Assembly (NCBI RefSeq): GCF_035083965.1
Contig: NC_089727.1
Coordinates: 14,770,769-14,834,768 of the forward strand
Length of the DNA stretch: 64,000 nt
Source of the DNA: Branchiostoma lanceolatum
Taxonomy: Eukaryota > Chordata > Leptocardii > Amphioxiformes > Branchiostomatidae
Direction of reading: 5' to 3'
The notes under the pieces are model-generated. The model was not told the origin of the DNA, did no database searches, and saw nothing but the letters and a program-made list of their open reading frames with translations. Below are positions 39,001-50,700 of this stretch, piece by piece (position 1 is the stretch's first letter; each line of letters opens with the position of its first letter). A program made the position numbers and the translations under genes.

Positions 39001-42000
39001 ATGTCCGTGGTAGTGTCGGATCACCTGTAAAAAGAAAAGTATACAACAAAAGAGATATTTATTCAGTTATTGGTAGCATATAAATCATGCAAACACAACA
39101 CTAATGTTGGCAGGCCACCAAATATCATAAAGCTCTCATGGAATTCAGAGGATGTTTGGAGATTCATTGAGCAAGGTACTAGTTTCAGAAGTTGATGGAG
39201 ACTTTCCAACCATCCTATAATACTACCAGAATATCTTATCGTTTTCCTTGACGCTTAAGCTGCTCACCAAACCTTTTGGTGCTCAAAAGCAGGCAGAAGA
39301 TTTAACACCTGTCTATTTCTTATGTTCTCCAAAATAAGAAAGTTCTGTACACACCTTGTTGTACTCCAGGTCCCAGCACTTCACCTGTTTGTCTTCACCG
39401 CAGGAGAACAGGTACGGTTGCCGTGGCGACACAACCACACCCCTCACTGTGCTGATGTGTCCCGTCAGAGACAGCTTCAGTCGACCGGTGGCCAGGTCCC
39501 AGATCTGGACATGGGCAAATATTGTAAATTATTTCAAGCAATGAATGTGTGACAATATAGAGTAGCACTATGAAATGGACCTAAAAATGCTAAAAGTACT
39601 AAGTTGATTATGAGATAAGCAACTGTGGCAAGTGCACTATAATATATCATGAGAATATTTATACTGCAGTAAAATGCATACTACACTGTGCAACCTGAAT
39701 TTGACTGTGGACCTTAAAGAAATAGTTTTACATCCTGGAAAACCAGGCAATACAAAACACACAAGGCTACTTCTCCCCACCTTGATGACTCTATCGTTAG
39801 ACCCTGTGACGAACCACTGGTTGCCAGGTTCGAAGTCTAAGCACCTGACCCAGCCGTGGTGCCCACTGATCACCCTGTGCAGCTTCCAGGGGGCGTGCCA
39901 CTGGGGCTTGGGCATGGTGGGGGCCTTCCTCGGAACCATGGCTCCCTTAGTTTTGTCCACTGCAACCAGTGCCTGAAAGAAACAAAAATATTTCTTGAGT
40001 GGGAAAGATACTTGTGGCTACAGACACAAGTCAAACTGAGAACATTTCACAGTCTCTCTTGTAAGTATCAATCAATCATAAATGTATCAGGCCTAGTCCA
40101 GTGGTTAGCTACCCTGCCCCTGGACCAAGAGATTAGGAATTCAAATCCTGGCTGTTGTCGTTCACTCAGCATGCACTCTACTGGAAAGGGTTGCAGTCCT
40201 TAGGACAGGATGCTAAGCTGTGGTCCACTGTTCATTGTGCTTGTCAAAAAGAGCTAGGGGAATTCCCCGGTACAATGAACCTGTAAATTGTGTATATAGC
40301 ATTTGTCTTCTCCATCACAATCAGTGGATGACAAGCTCGAGCTAAACTGGTTCAAGGTCACTTTCACTTTCTTTCACTTTAAATCATACCATGGATCGTT
40401 CAGGCCCATGGTGTCTGTGGATGTCGGCCACACTGGCTGCAGTCCGCTCGGCCTCCAGTTTGGCCTGAGAGGGGGGCAGGGCCCGCATGACGTCCTGGAT
40501 ACCCCCATCGCTGGGACCTCGCATCTGCGCCACGGTGTCGGCACTCAACTCTACACCTGCACACAACAGCAAGTTGGGAGTGCCAGATGTAGTCAATGAT
40601 TAATGATTCAATCTATATGTATACTGACTACACAAAAATAACAAGAATACAGAGATGTTGATGACATCATGCAATGTACAAAATCGTGTGCGGTCAACCT
40701 GTCCATATCTACTTGCAGGAGACTTTGCATATGCAGTCTTTTGTATCATTCTTGTTAACTTCCAAACAATTTACAGGATATAACATATGAAAACCTACCT
40801 GGCACACTGGGGTAGGGATGGACTCCCAACATCACAGGGTTCTCCATCTGGAAGTCTGGAAATACAGTGAAATATGAGATATGTTTTTAGTGATCAAATC
40901 TGTCAAAGAAGACCACTCAGGGGTACAGTAAAATTTCTGTTAATGGCCAAAATCATCTAAGGGACATCTAAATAATTGTAACAATAAAGGTAATATTGTT
41001 TCACTTATACAGGTTTTACTGTATACAAATTACAATTCAATTCAATCCACAGCAGACATGACAAGGTGAAGATTAGAGCCCATACCGGGTTGGTGTGGAT
41101 CTGGGTAAGCGTTTGACGGCTGTTGTCTCTCCAGATGTGACTCTTCCACCAGGTTCATCACAGGGCCGTACTCATCATGGGCCTTACAGTTCCTTTTCAC
41201 TGCATCACTAGGGACAACAAATATGGCTTTTCAGATAACATGCTGCAAATACACTGGCCTCAAGGCAATCAAAATCTGTTTATGGTCACAATTTGACATG
41301 TATGTTGTTTTGATATATATTTCAAACCTATACACTCAGGCTATTGTCAAGTCAACTGCATGCATCTGATTAAGCTCATGGTTGGAAACTTTTATCCACA
41401 TGTTGTTATTAGCTGTGAGTATCGGCTTGAGGTTGTATCGGCTCCCACCGTTGAGTCATACCGTGCCAGGCTGGAGGCCTGCCAGCCTTAGCCTGGGACC
41501 TCCCCCCCTAGCCGTGGCGACTCTTTAATCGGGTATATTTTGCTGTATGTCTAAAGACTCTTTTACATTACCCTCACAAGAGTCGTGGAAAGACCCATTG
41601 AAAAATCTACACACAATCCATCGGCTGCGCGATAGTTGCTTCCCCGCCAGGATTCTGGGTGTCCCTAGCTTCCTTGCACCCTTAGTTACCTATCATTCCG
41701 CACCCGTAGGAATCCCAGATCACCCGTAATATATCCACAGCTCGACCATTTGCGAACAATCCCTCACGTATCGCTCCCTCAGTTCAACCGCGCGGCCATC
41801 TTGTTTGACGTCGGCGATGTTCGGAAGGTTCGGAAGATTTCCGACCGTTTCCTGAAAGCACTCGGAACGTCGTCGGGGGATCTTCGCTAGTTTTCCGTAA
41901 TTTTGCCACAAATGCGACGTCCCCCGACGACGTTCCGAGCGCTTTCCGGAAACGGTCGGAAATCTTCCGAACCTTCCGAACATCGCCGACGTCAAACAAG

Positions 42001-44048
42001 ATGGCCGCGCGGTTGAACTGAGGGAGCGATACGTGGCGGATTGTTCGCAAATGGTCCCGCTGTGGATATATTACGGGTGATCTGGGATTCCTACGGGTGC
42101 GGAATGATAGGTAAGGGTGCAAGGAAACTAGGGACACCCAGAAACCTGGCGGGGAAGCAACTATCGCGCAGCCGATGGATTGTGTGTAGATTTTTCAATG
42201 GGTCTTTCCACGACTCTTGTGAGGGTAATGTAAAAGAGTTTTTAGACATACAGCAAAATATACCCGATTAAAGTCTTGTGAGGGTAATGTAAAAGAGTCT
42301 TTAGACATACAGCAAAATATACCCGATTAAAGAGTCGCCACGGCTACCCCCCCCCCCCCTACTTTGCCCCTTGCTGGGTTATCTGGGGGTACCCATGATG
42401 ATGAGTATGATCATTGGCAATCACCCGTGTCTGAGCACTAGATCCATGTCAGATCAGCCTCAGATGTTTATACCTCTGAGATTTTCTTTCTTCTTTTGTG
42501 TAGAGTAGAGTTTACGGTCCCCCTAAACTTCGACATATTTATCAACAATGCCTTATACTCCGCATGTGCAGTTTAAACAGTGAACCAGATTACTTACGCT
42601 AGTTAAAGTAATAACATGGGAAATGATAAATTTGTACCTGGTTGGATCTCTCCCCACAGGTTTCTCGTGGTCAGACAGGAACATATCATGGGTTCTCTTC
42701 AGAGACCTGAACACCAGGGTATGTACGGAGTGCTTGGTAACTTCCTGTGGAGAATAAACAGGGGAACGGTAAGAAATATGTCACATCTGTTATGATCTGA
42801 TCTTTGAAGCAAGCAACGTGTAAAATAAAAGAGGAAGAAGAACTAGAATGGCAACATTTTCAGGAAAATGCAGGATATTCCCCTCCCATTACCTACACCT
42901 CAAATATGACATCCTTAGCATTGACTGTAAGGGTATTATAAAGTTTCTGCATAAATTATGCAAACGAGGTCTGCATTAGCATAATTTATGGTCAGGTGTA
43001 TTCACCTTTCCTAAAGGTACCTACAACTCAAATATGACATCCGTAGCTTTTACGGTAAGGAAAATTTAAGTTTATGCATAAATTATGCAAACGAGGCCCT
43101 CATTAACATAATTCATGGCCAGATTTTCTGAACTTTCCTAATGGTAACTACATCTCAGATATGACATCTGTAGCTTTTACGGTAAGGGAAATACAAGTTT
43201 ATGCATAAATTATGCAAATGAGGTCCGCATTAGCATAATTCATGTCCAGGTATATCCACCTTTCCTAAAGGTACCTACATCTCAAAGATGACATCTGCAG
43301 CTTTTACGGTAAGGGAAATACAAGTTTCTGCATAGATTATGCAAATGAGGTCCTATTAGCATAATTCATGTCCAGGTATATCCACCTTTCCTAAAGGTAC
43401 CTATATCTTAAAGATGACATCCGCAGCTTTTATGGTAAGGGAAATGCAAGTTTATGCATAAATTATGCAAATGAGGTCCTCATTAGCATAATTCATGGCC
43501 AGGTGTGTTCACCTTTCCTAAAGGTACCTACATCTCAAATATGACATCCGCAGCTTTTACGGTAGTGGAAATACAAGTTTATGCATAAATTATGCAAATG
43601 AGGTCCTCATTAGCATAATTCATGTCCAGGTGTGTTCACCTTTCCTAAAGGTACCTACATCTCAAAGATGACATCTGCAGCTTTTACGGTAAGGAAAAAA
43701 CAAGTTTCTGCATAAATTATGCACATTAGGTCATCATTAGCATAATTCATTGTCAGGTGTATTCACCTTTCCTATAGGTACCTACATCTCAAATATAACA
43801 TCCGTACCATGTAACATAAGGTACATATAACTTTCTGCAATACCATTAGTAGAGCTACCACCACACATCTACTTGGTTTTTGGCAGAAGAAGAAGAAGAA
43901 GAAAGAAGAAGAAGAAGAAGAAGAAGAAGAACAGGCAAGCAAAAACAGTATATCCCCCTTCCCACTGGAAGGGGAATATAAAAAACAATAACTGCCCCCC
44001 TCCCCACCAGAGACGCATGCATACGTAAGGCGTACATACCTCAACCAT
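36027..44048 (-). CDS. PLRG1: PLRG1, pleiotropic regulator 1 (WD40 spliceosome subunit)
   Basis: Coding exons in order: 44048-44040, 42744-42638, 41207-41086, 40855-40799, 40556-40390, 39972-39781, 39504-39355, 39024-38923, 38742-38650, 38360-38242, 37263-37124, 36767-36574 and 36086-36027; phases close to 503 codons plus TGA (human 514). PLRG1 (yeast Prp46) is a core member of the PRP19/CDC5L complex of the spliceosome. Exon 1 encodes MVE and exon 2 continues [20 protein letters not shown], nearly identical to human. The linker holds [16 protein letters not shown]. Seven WD40 repeats run from [10 protein letters not shown] to about WDWRTGYNF, with clear GH...WD pairs. The tail is [15 protein letters not shown]. 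Two introns carry large inserts described separately. Confidence 0.97.
37370..38052. mobile_element. Harbinger-like TIR element with TAA target duplication
   Basis: The left end GGCCACAGCAAGTAATTTTT (37373 on) is mirrored at 38049 by GTGGCC preceded by AAATTTACTTGCT. The similarity runs inward for about 80 bp (GGATGACATC, CTCATTAATTTT). TAA flanks both ends (37370-37372, 38050-38052). A 3-bp TAA duplication and GGCC ends suit PIF/Harbinger. Inside is a roughly 100-bp direct duplication (37520 and 37660, offset 140). No transposase frame is seen, so non-autonomous. Lies in PLRG1 intron 10. Confidence 0.75.
40082..40385 (+). mobile_element. tRNA-derived SINE
   Basis: The 5' part looks like a tRNA gene: a box A-like TAGTCCAGTGG (about 40094-40104) and a box B-like GAATTCAAATCC (about 40137-40148). 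A tRNA-unrelated body and a tail repeating TTTCACTTTC follow. It lies in PLRG1 intron 5, antisense to the gene. A related tail fragment is at about 47210-47265 (GAGCTAAACTG, CACTTTCAC). Confidence 0.7.
41430..41508 (+). mobile_element. LINE 3'-end remnant, left part (split by the foldback element)
   Basis: It reads GTGCCAGGCTGGAGGCCTGC and GACCTCCCCCCC, matching in reverse complement the LINE tail at 56165-56400. The remnant continues on the far side of the foldback element at 42347 (poly-C, CTACTTTGCCCC, GGGGGTACC) to about 42410. Confidence 0.7.
41509..42346. mobile_element. 838-bp foldback element with ~380-bp inverted arms
   Basis: The outer ends are TAGCCGTGGCGACTCTTTAA and its exact reverse complement. 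The arms (about 41509-41890 and 41911-42346) are nearly identical and meet over a spacer of about 20 bp. The right arm carries an extra tandem copy of a 59-bp stretch (from 42215 and from 42274), explaining its greater length. Runs of C flank both sides (7 and 13), consistent with insertion into a poly-C tract. No protein frame is convincing. The low divergence between arms suggests recent insertion. Lies in PLRG1 intron 2. Confidence 0.85.
42347..42410 (+). mobile_element. LINE 3'-end remnant, right part
   Basis: Begins with 13 C, then TACTTTGCCCC and GGGGGTACC and a short (ATG)n-like tail. It is the continuation of the remnant at 41430-41508. Confidence 0.65.
42888..43850. repeat. Satellite of about eight ~126-bp units carrying octamer motifs
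   Basis: The phrase ATCTCAAATATGACATCC recurs at about 42897, 43025, 43152, 43278, 43404, 43531, 43658 and 43786, a spacing of 126-128 bp. Each unit contains TTATGCATAAATTATGCAAA followed by an almost mirror-image arm (CATTAGCATAATTCAT), so every unit can fold. Several units include ATGCAAAT, the consensus octamer of POU-domain factors. It fills most of PLRG1 intron 1. Confidence 0.85.
43885..43932 (+). repeat. (GAA)n microsatellite
   Basis: GAA/AAG triplets with one interruption, in PLRG1 intron 1 beside the satellite. The Ser- and Phe-rich frames it creates on the minus strand are artefacts. Confidence 0.9.
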
Positions 44049-44777
44049 CCTGAATTTCTGGCTCGTCTAGGATCTCGATTAAAGTAGAAATTTGCCTGCA
44101 ATATACACTGAACTTGTCTCTTTATGTTATATGCCTTAAATTATTTCCAGGACCCGAATATTCCCTGTAAAACGAAGAATTTGAACAAAGCGAAAAAGTT
44201 TTTAGCTGGACGCCGCCATCTTCGCTTCACAACTCTCGTTTGTCATGTGACCAAATAATGTTGCTTATTTCCTCAAATAGGCATCAAAATAGCAAAACAA
44301 CAACAATTGTCATCTTAGAAATGTAACAAATATCATATAGATATAATAAATATCCCCCGTTGTATCTAAAACAGACTGAACTTAAATTGAAAAGTTGATT
44401 TAAGACAGGAACTAGCTTCACGAGATTTCACGAGAGGTGGGAAATGACGTCATGGTAACCTAGTGACAAGGTACGCCAGAGGCTGTCTTACATTATATAT
44501 AATGTATGCCGTATCTTATTCTATGATATATTTTACACCTTGTGTATAAATGATTTCTAATTGGACAAAACAATTATATCCTTAGAATATTCTACATCAT
44601 AGCACCGATCTATGATGAAATATGTTACATATTTGTCATGATTTTGAAAATTTATGTAGGCAAAAATTTCCTGTTCGCTTAGGACACCCCATAATTAAAT
44701 CCATTACCACAACATTTCTGGAGTGCAAAGAGTGAGAGAAAGACTGAAGTTACAGAAGACATACCACAGGAGATAAC
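44049..44777. promoter_or_regulatory. Divergent promoter region of PLRG1 (-) and the kinesin-like gene (+)
   Basis: 730 bp separate the two start codons. On the PLRG1 side GCCGCCATCTT (44212-44222) is a YY1-type site, which on the minus strand reads AAGATGGCGGC. A perfect cAMP-response palindrome TGACGTCA lies at 44445-44452. A direct repeat TTCACGAGA is at about 44418-44435. Start sites are not visible. Confidence 0.55.
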
Positions 44778-47700
44778 ATGGTAAGTGCAAATCTTGAATC
44801 CAATTCACTCAAACAACTCATCCCTTATTGCCTCAATAAGTGCTGCAGTTGGTGGCAAATATTTTGTCTTCATTAAGAGCTATGGGGTAAAGTTTTAAAC
44901 TTCTAATAGAAGTCATAAATATTATGCTTGTCTTTCAAGTTGATAAATGAAAAACAAACAACATTGCAACATAGACAGAAATTTGGAGGACTTTTGGCGC
45001 CATGTATGATCAGGTAAATGTGTCTCTTTGTGCTGTATCACTGTTTAGGCTGCAAACTCACGATATTGTTGGGAAGTTGCAGGTTAACCAAGAACGAGGA
45101 AGTTATAAACAAACTATTGATCATGACCTACTTTCATTACATGTCAATCTGAATTCAAGGAGGCTATAAAGTTCTTGATTTGATCATGCCAAGTTTCTGT
45201 GTAACAATATTTATTTATGCTTGTGTTTCAGTCAGGGGAGAAGTGTTCAGTACAGGCTGTTGTGAGGTGTCGTCCCTTCACAGGTGGGTGTTACAATACA
45301 TGTCAACCGAAGAACAAAATATAAATGGCCTTTCTGTCACAGTTTTAGCTGTAGCTTTTTGATTTTGTGGTTTTACAATACAATCGTCACCCTTGTTACG
45401 ATCCCAAACTTCATAAATGTGACAAAAATAGAAGAAATGCATCTAAGCTTATGAATAACATCAGCAGGTGATATCACCAATTGCACATTAGGGATCTAAC
45501 ATGTCATGTAGTTAAAGAATAATGTTGTGTTAAGAATCATTCAACTTCCCTTGATGTATTTAATCATCTTTGACACTTTTCTGTTTCTCATGAAATGTTG
45601 AATGTTGCTTTATTGCAGAGAGTGAGAAGGGCAAAAATGCATCCAGGGCAGTGAAAGTCTCTGGTGACAAGGTTACTGTACAGGGAGGGAAGGTAAGACC
45701 CTACACTCTTTTTTTAGACCATTTTTGGTAATCATTACAACCATGTACCATGTATATGACATTTTTAACCATGTACGTGACATTTTTGTTTTATTGCTTT
45801 GTTTGAATATTATATCATCATATCTTTATTATCTTAAACATACTGTGTACTTTCCATATTTCAGGAGCAGACCTTCTCTACAGATGGGAGTTACTTCTGG
45901 GACGTTGCCAATGTAAGTTGAATTTTACACTGTGATACCAACTTAATACCTGTGACTGTCAATCATCTAACACTGGCCACTCCCACATATATTTACTACA
46001 TGCGCATGTACAGATCAGATTGTACCTGTTAGTGGCATAGATATATTTAACTATGCTTAAGCTGATATGAAATACATGTATTACTCAATTATTTTGGTTT
46101 TTCAATACAAAATGTAAATCTGTAAGTTTGAAAATGCCTGCTTGGGGAATTATCATGTGAAGCTTCCCTTCTCCCGCCAATATCACTGTTTGCTGCAACT
46201 CATGCTAATCATCATCATCAACACTGCTGGCTTGTTACACACTTGACCTGCATAACACATGCTTCTCCAGTGGCACTGTAGGCTGCAAACTGTTTGCTTG
46301 AAGAAGTACGAGTATCACAAAGCTTACCTTTTCTTACCTTTATCATCACTGCTTGCTTGCTACACAATATTTGCATTGTACTGCATCCCTGGCTTGCTTT
46401 ACTTGACCAGGAGCAAATACTACAGTGCTTCATGTGGGTATGTACAAGACGCCTTAAAGTGTCTTTCTGTCACTGATATACTTACTGATTGCACCTTCAC
46501 ACATCTGTAGAAGCACATGCCTTTAACATGATGATGGAAAACCATCTGGATTGCAAATAAATCAAGTAAGAATAAAATGTATTCAAGGAGAGCTACTCCA
46601 GTCGCCAAAGAAGTTAAGCAGCTTGCGAATCTGAAATAACTCCTTATAAAGATTACACAGTGTGCACCAGTTGACATCTCATATTTCCCCATGCTGTCCC
46701 CATAGGGCCAGGTGTACAAGGACAAATGCGAGTCTCTGGTCAAAAAGGTTGTGGATGGCTATAACCTGACCATCATGGCTTATGGACAGGTAACAATAAG
46801 TGTCAGATTTTTAGTATAATGATTTTGAGAATGTCCCTTTACTTTGTCTTCAATGTACAATATTGCTCCATGGGAGCTCCATTAAGAAATGATGAGGTAA
46901 TGATTATGTTGGTATGTTTTATAGCACTGTTGAACTACTATTATTAATAGTAATATTAAGTGTGTCTTCAAAATGCTGTTACCACAGTTTGTTTTTAAAG
47001 TATTAATATGTCTTATCTTGTTTACATGTTTGTTTCTAGACTGGATCTGGGAAGTCCTACATCATGCATGGCACTGAAGAGGATCCAGGTATTGGACCAC
47101 AGGTAAATCATTCTAAAAATAATACCCTGGTCTATTGTTTAACAATAAAGCTATAATGAACCTGTAAATACTATACAAATATAGTATCTTACTTCTCTGT
47201 CATGACTGCCGGTAGTTGAAGATGAGCTCCCCAGTGAGCTAAACTGTTTGAGATCACTTTCACATTATAATGACACGACTATGTTTACCATCACCTGCCC
47301 AGGTGTTCCAGACTCTCTTCAGGCAGATTGAAGCTGCGTCAGACAACAGGGACTTCTTTGTGTCCATCACCTATGTACAGGTACAGTACTTTGACGTGAG
47401 CAACTCTGTAAAAACTACTCCTAGAATCTAGAATATACTGTGAAGAAAGGAGAACTTTTTTTACACAGATTGAAGGAGTCGTTATGTCATTTATTCATCT
47501 AAATGCAACTGTTACAACTAGATCATTACAAGAAATTACTACACACCTCTAATTGTTTTCTACTCTTTGCAGATTTCTGGGGATAGCTTCATTGACCTTC
47601 TAAATCCCCATGGCAACGAGATGAAAGTGAGGCAACATCCTCAACTGGGCATGTAAGTTTTAATGTACTAAAGATATGCATTAACCAGTCAAGTTTTTAG

Positions 47701-50700
47701 AAATCACTGTCAGCTTCAACTGATAGCACTTCTATGCCTGCATTTTCGACTACGAATTGGAAAAAAATGACCGAAAGTTGCACTTGTTTTCCTCAATAAT
47801 GTCATACGATCTGGATTTTTTTCAGTATTGTAGAGGGTGCTTCTGAGATTGTAGCACACAACGATGAGGATCTGAACCGCCTGTATGACCAGGGGAACAG
47901 AGTCAGTGCCATCATCCAACCAGATCAGAAGGCTGGGTAAGCCTAACATCTGTGGACATGCTGTTGTCCTATGTGCATTTGCAACTTTTCTATAAAATGT
48001 CTTTTTACATTTTTGTTGAGCTTTAGGTTCCGGTTCGGAATTGTTTTGACCAAGGACCTAAATAGTGCGTGAAGATAAGACGCAAATCCTAGGTTTTCTC
48101 GTTAGTTTTGGCTCCCGATTTTTCGGTTATCGCTATAGCAGTGCGCTATCTTTTGTATTTCCTGAAAAACTCGATCTTCGTAGCGTTTTACGGTTTCCGA
48201 GTTTTGGGCATCCGCGGGTACTTCCTGGTATTAGTGCGCGATGACGGTAACGCGGCTTTGTCGCCTGATTACCCGAATCGTGCGTTCTATGTGCGTTTTG
48301 CATGGTTTCGCACCATCGGGGATTGCGGAAAACGTATCCTCACGATTTTTTTCATTTTTCCTAATTGCGCAGACAGAATGATGACCTTTATTTCCATATC
48401 AGTGATTATCCTAGGAAAACTTTTATTTTCCTTCAAGCGGCCTTGGAAGAATGCCCTAAAAATAGCAGTTTTGGGGATGAAAATTGCTTTTAGTGACGGT
48501 TCTCAATAAAAATGACGTTTCCACAGAAAATATCAAATTCGTCTGTCGTTCGAAGATAAGTCACCCCCATCCATCAGAAACATTGAATCGGCCGAAAAGG
48601 GATGTTTGGAAAAGCGCTATTGCCTTTAAGGGAACGAGTCAGGTCGGCCCCGAATTTAAAAAAAAACTCCGAACCGAGACCTTTACAAGTTTTGAAAGAA
48701 AGTATAAGCCTGTAGAGGTTGGTGATTATTTTTTATATGTGCTGCTGTCTATGCACTATACATCATATTGTTGTCCAAAACTTTGTTTGAAACAGATCAG
48801 ATAAATGAATTGATATAATGTTCAGCACCAGGGACAGGTTTAACTGGATGGATGTAATGTTCAGCACCAGGGACAGGTTTGTCCATATGTAACATTGGGA
48901 TATCTTTTAGGTCATTGTGTGCTGTGCACTATGGTGTAAAGAGAAACATTTTGTTTTTTTAAGATGTTTTATTACATGTACAATTGTTTGCCACAGTGTT
49001 CATCGTGTTGCGATGATTCGCGTGGAACAGAAGGACCTGAGTACGCTGGACGGACAGGGTGTGAGGTCACAGGTCAACTTGGTAGACCTGGCAGGGGCGG
49101 AGACTAGTGCCTGTAAGGGGTGAGTACAAATATGTGGAAACTGCTCGTTGTTTATTTTTTACTGTTTATTTGAAAGATATTGATGTTGCTTAATACACAT
49201 CTTCAATAGACACTTGCTGTGATTACAAAAATATGATCATTGTTCCAGTAGGTCTGTTAGATCTAAAAGTCTTCAAGTAAATGTCAAATGATCATGGATT
49301 TGATTTTGTTTCCAGTCAGTCATGTATGCCTAAAATAGTACCTAAAGACACCTCTTTTAACAGTATCATTTTTCAGTCTACGGTCAAAGCTTGATGTTGT
49401 ATCAGTACAAAATGTATAATATTTGTACCTATGACAGAGTAAATGCCCTTCTGACTGCTCTTGGCGAGTCCAAGAAGAAGGACAGCAATGTTCTGTACCG
49501 GGACTCCCACATCACCCGTCTGCTGCAGGATGCACTGGGAGGGAACAGCTACACCGTCATGGTCGCCACCATCTCAGCCGCAGGTCAGTCAAGGTCCACC
49601 CACTGTTGGATACTTTATTCACTCCATTAGCTATCATACAATCAGTCTAAATGGAGTACAAACAACATACAACTGGCACACAAACTACATAAAAGTTGTT
49701 TCAGCTATTTTCAGACTACATTAGAATTGACTAACATATATACAATGTCATGTGCCTTACAATCTCCTGCCTAAATTTGCTCTTAGCTGCCATGTATCCG
49801 ATATGTTCCACATAGATATGGATCTGTTGGTGAAAGTGTTGGTCATGGCCTTTTTTGGTTTCATCAGACTGTATTGGTTTCTGCTTCTGTCTTGTTACTT
49901 GTAACTGTGTAACAGGAGACAACAGGTTGTAGAGAACTGCTGGCTGGTGTGTGGCAATGATCAAAGTGGCATCTGTCAGGAATTCTTGTTTTGTAGTAGG
50001 TAGGAGGGATAACTTTATTCATTGCCTTCTAGATGTGAGTGCAAGTCAGACACAGTCTACTCTGCAGCTTGTGCAGACTGCCAGGAAAATCAACAACCAA
50101 GTCAAGCAGAACCCTGTGAGTGTTTTTAGTATTGTCTGGAAAAAGTGTTTCAAAGTTAATTTTCAAGCCTAAGATTTACCATGGTCATTATCATCCAAAA
50201 CTTTGACTGTCATCTAGAAAAAAGTCATCTTATATTTTGCATTTTGGAGTGAAGATACAATATGTATGATTATCTACACTTAAGTAGGAAGACCTGAAAA
50301 ATGTCGCACACTTTGGGCTTTAACATGAGAAAGATTCATGACCTGATATCTTCCTAGGACGAGACCAGCGCAGTCATCAGTGAGTTGCGTAAGGAAATTG
50401 CCCGTCTCCGCACCAAGATCAGCAGCAGCAGCCCAGCGGAGCGGGATGATGTCATCAAGATGGAGGTCTGCGCTCTGTCCAAATTTCATCACTTTATATG
50501 TTTCGACATTTGTTTGGATGGAAATGTCACACTCACTCACTCACTCTCCGGTGTATCGTCTGTTTTCCCCTGTGATGCGGGAGAATTAGACTTGCTCGCA
50601 CGAGTATGTGGGGGCTTGATGGCAGCATGCCAGGCACCTCTGTCTGCTGGGTTGACTTGTAGTAGGTTGAGGAAGTGAAGGTCTTCCTTTATGTTGTCAG

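Noticed and set aside
42393-42440. C/D-box snoRNA-like ATGATGA ... CTGA in PLRG1 intron 2
   Set aside because: No terminal stem and no internal C'/D' boxes; it falls in the tail of a LINE remnant.
43772-44101. 109-codon minus-strand frame rich in Ser and Phe
   Set aside because: Produced by the (GAA)n microsatellite and antisense intron; only MVE at 44048-44040 is coding.
44445-44475. RFX X-box suggesting a ciliary role for the kinesin
   Set aside because: Only one half-site (GTTACC on the minus strand) fits the consensus; the second half does not.
48108-48509. 133-codon open frame treated as an independent gene
   Set aside because: It lies wholly within the TIR element at 48026-48681 in a kinesin intron; better described as part of that element.
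49120-49437. A missed kinesin exon carrying the NINKSL segment
   Set aside because: I read this intron in the phase required and saw no NINKSL-like codons with splice sites; the flanking exons already join in frame.
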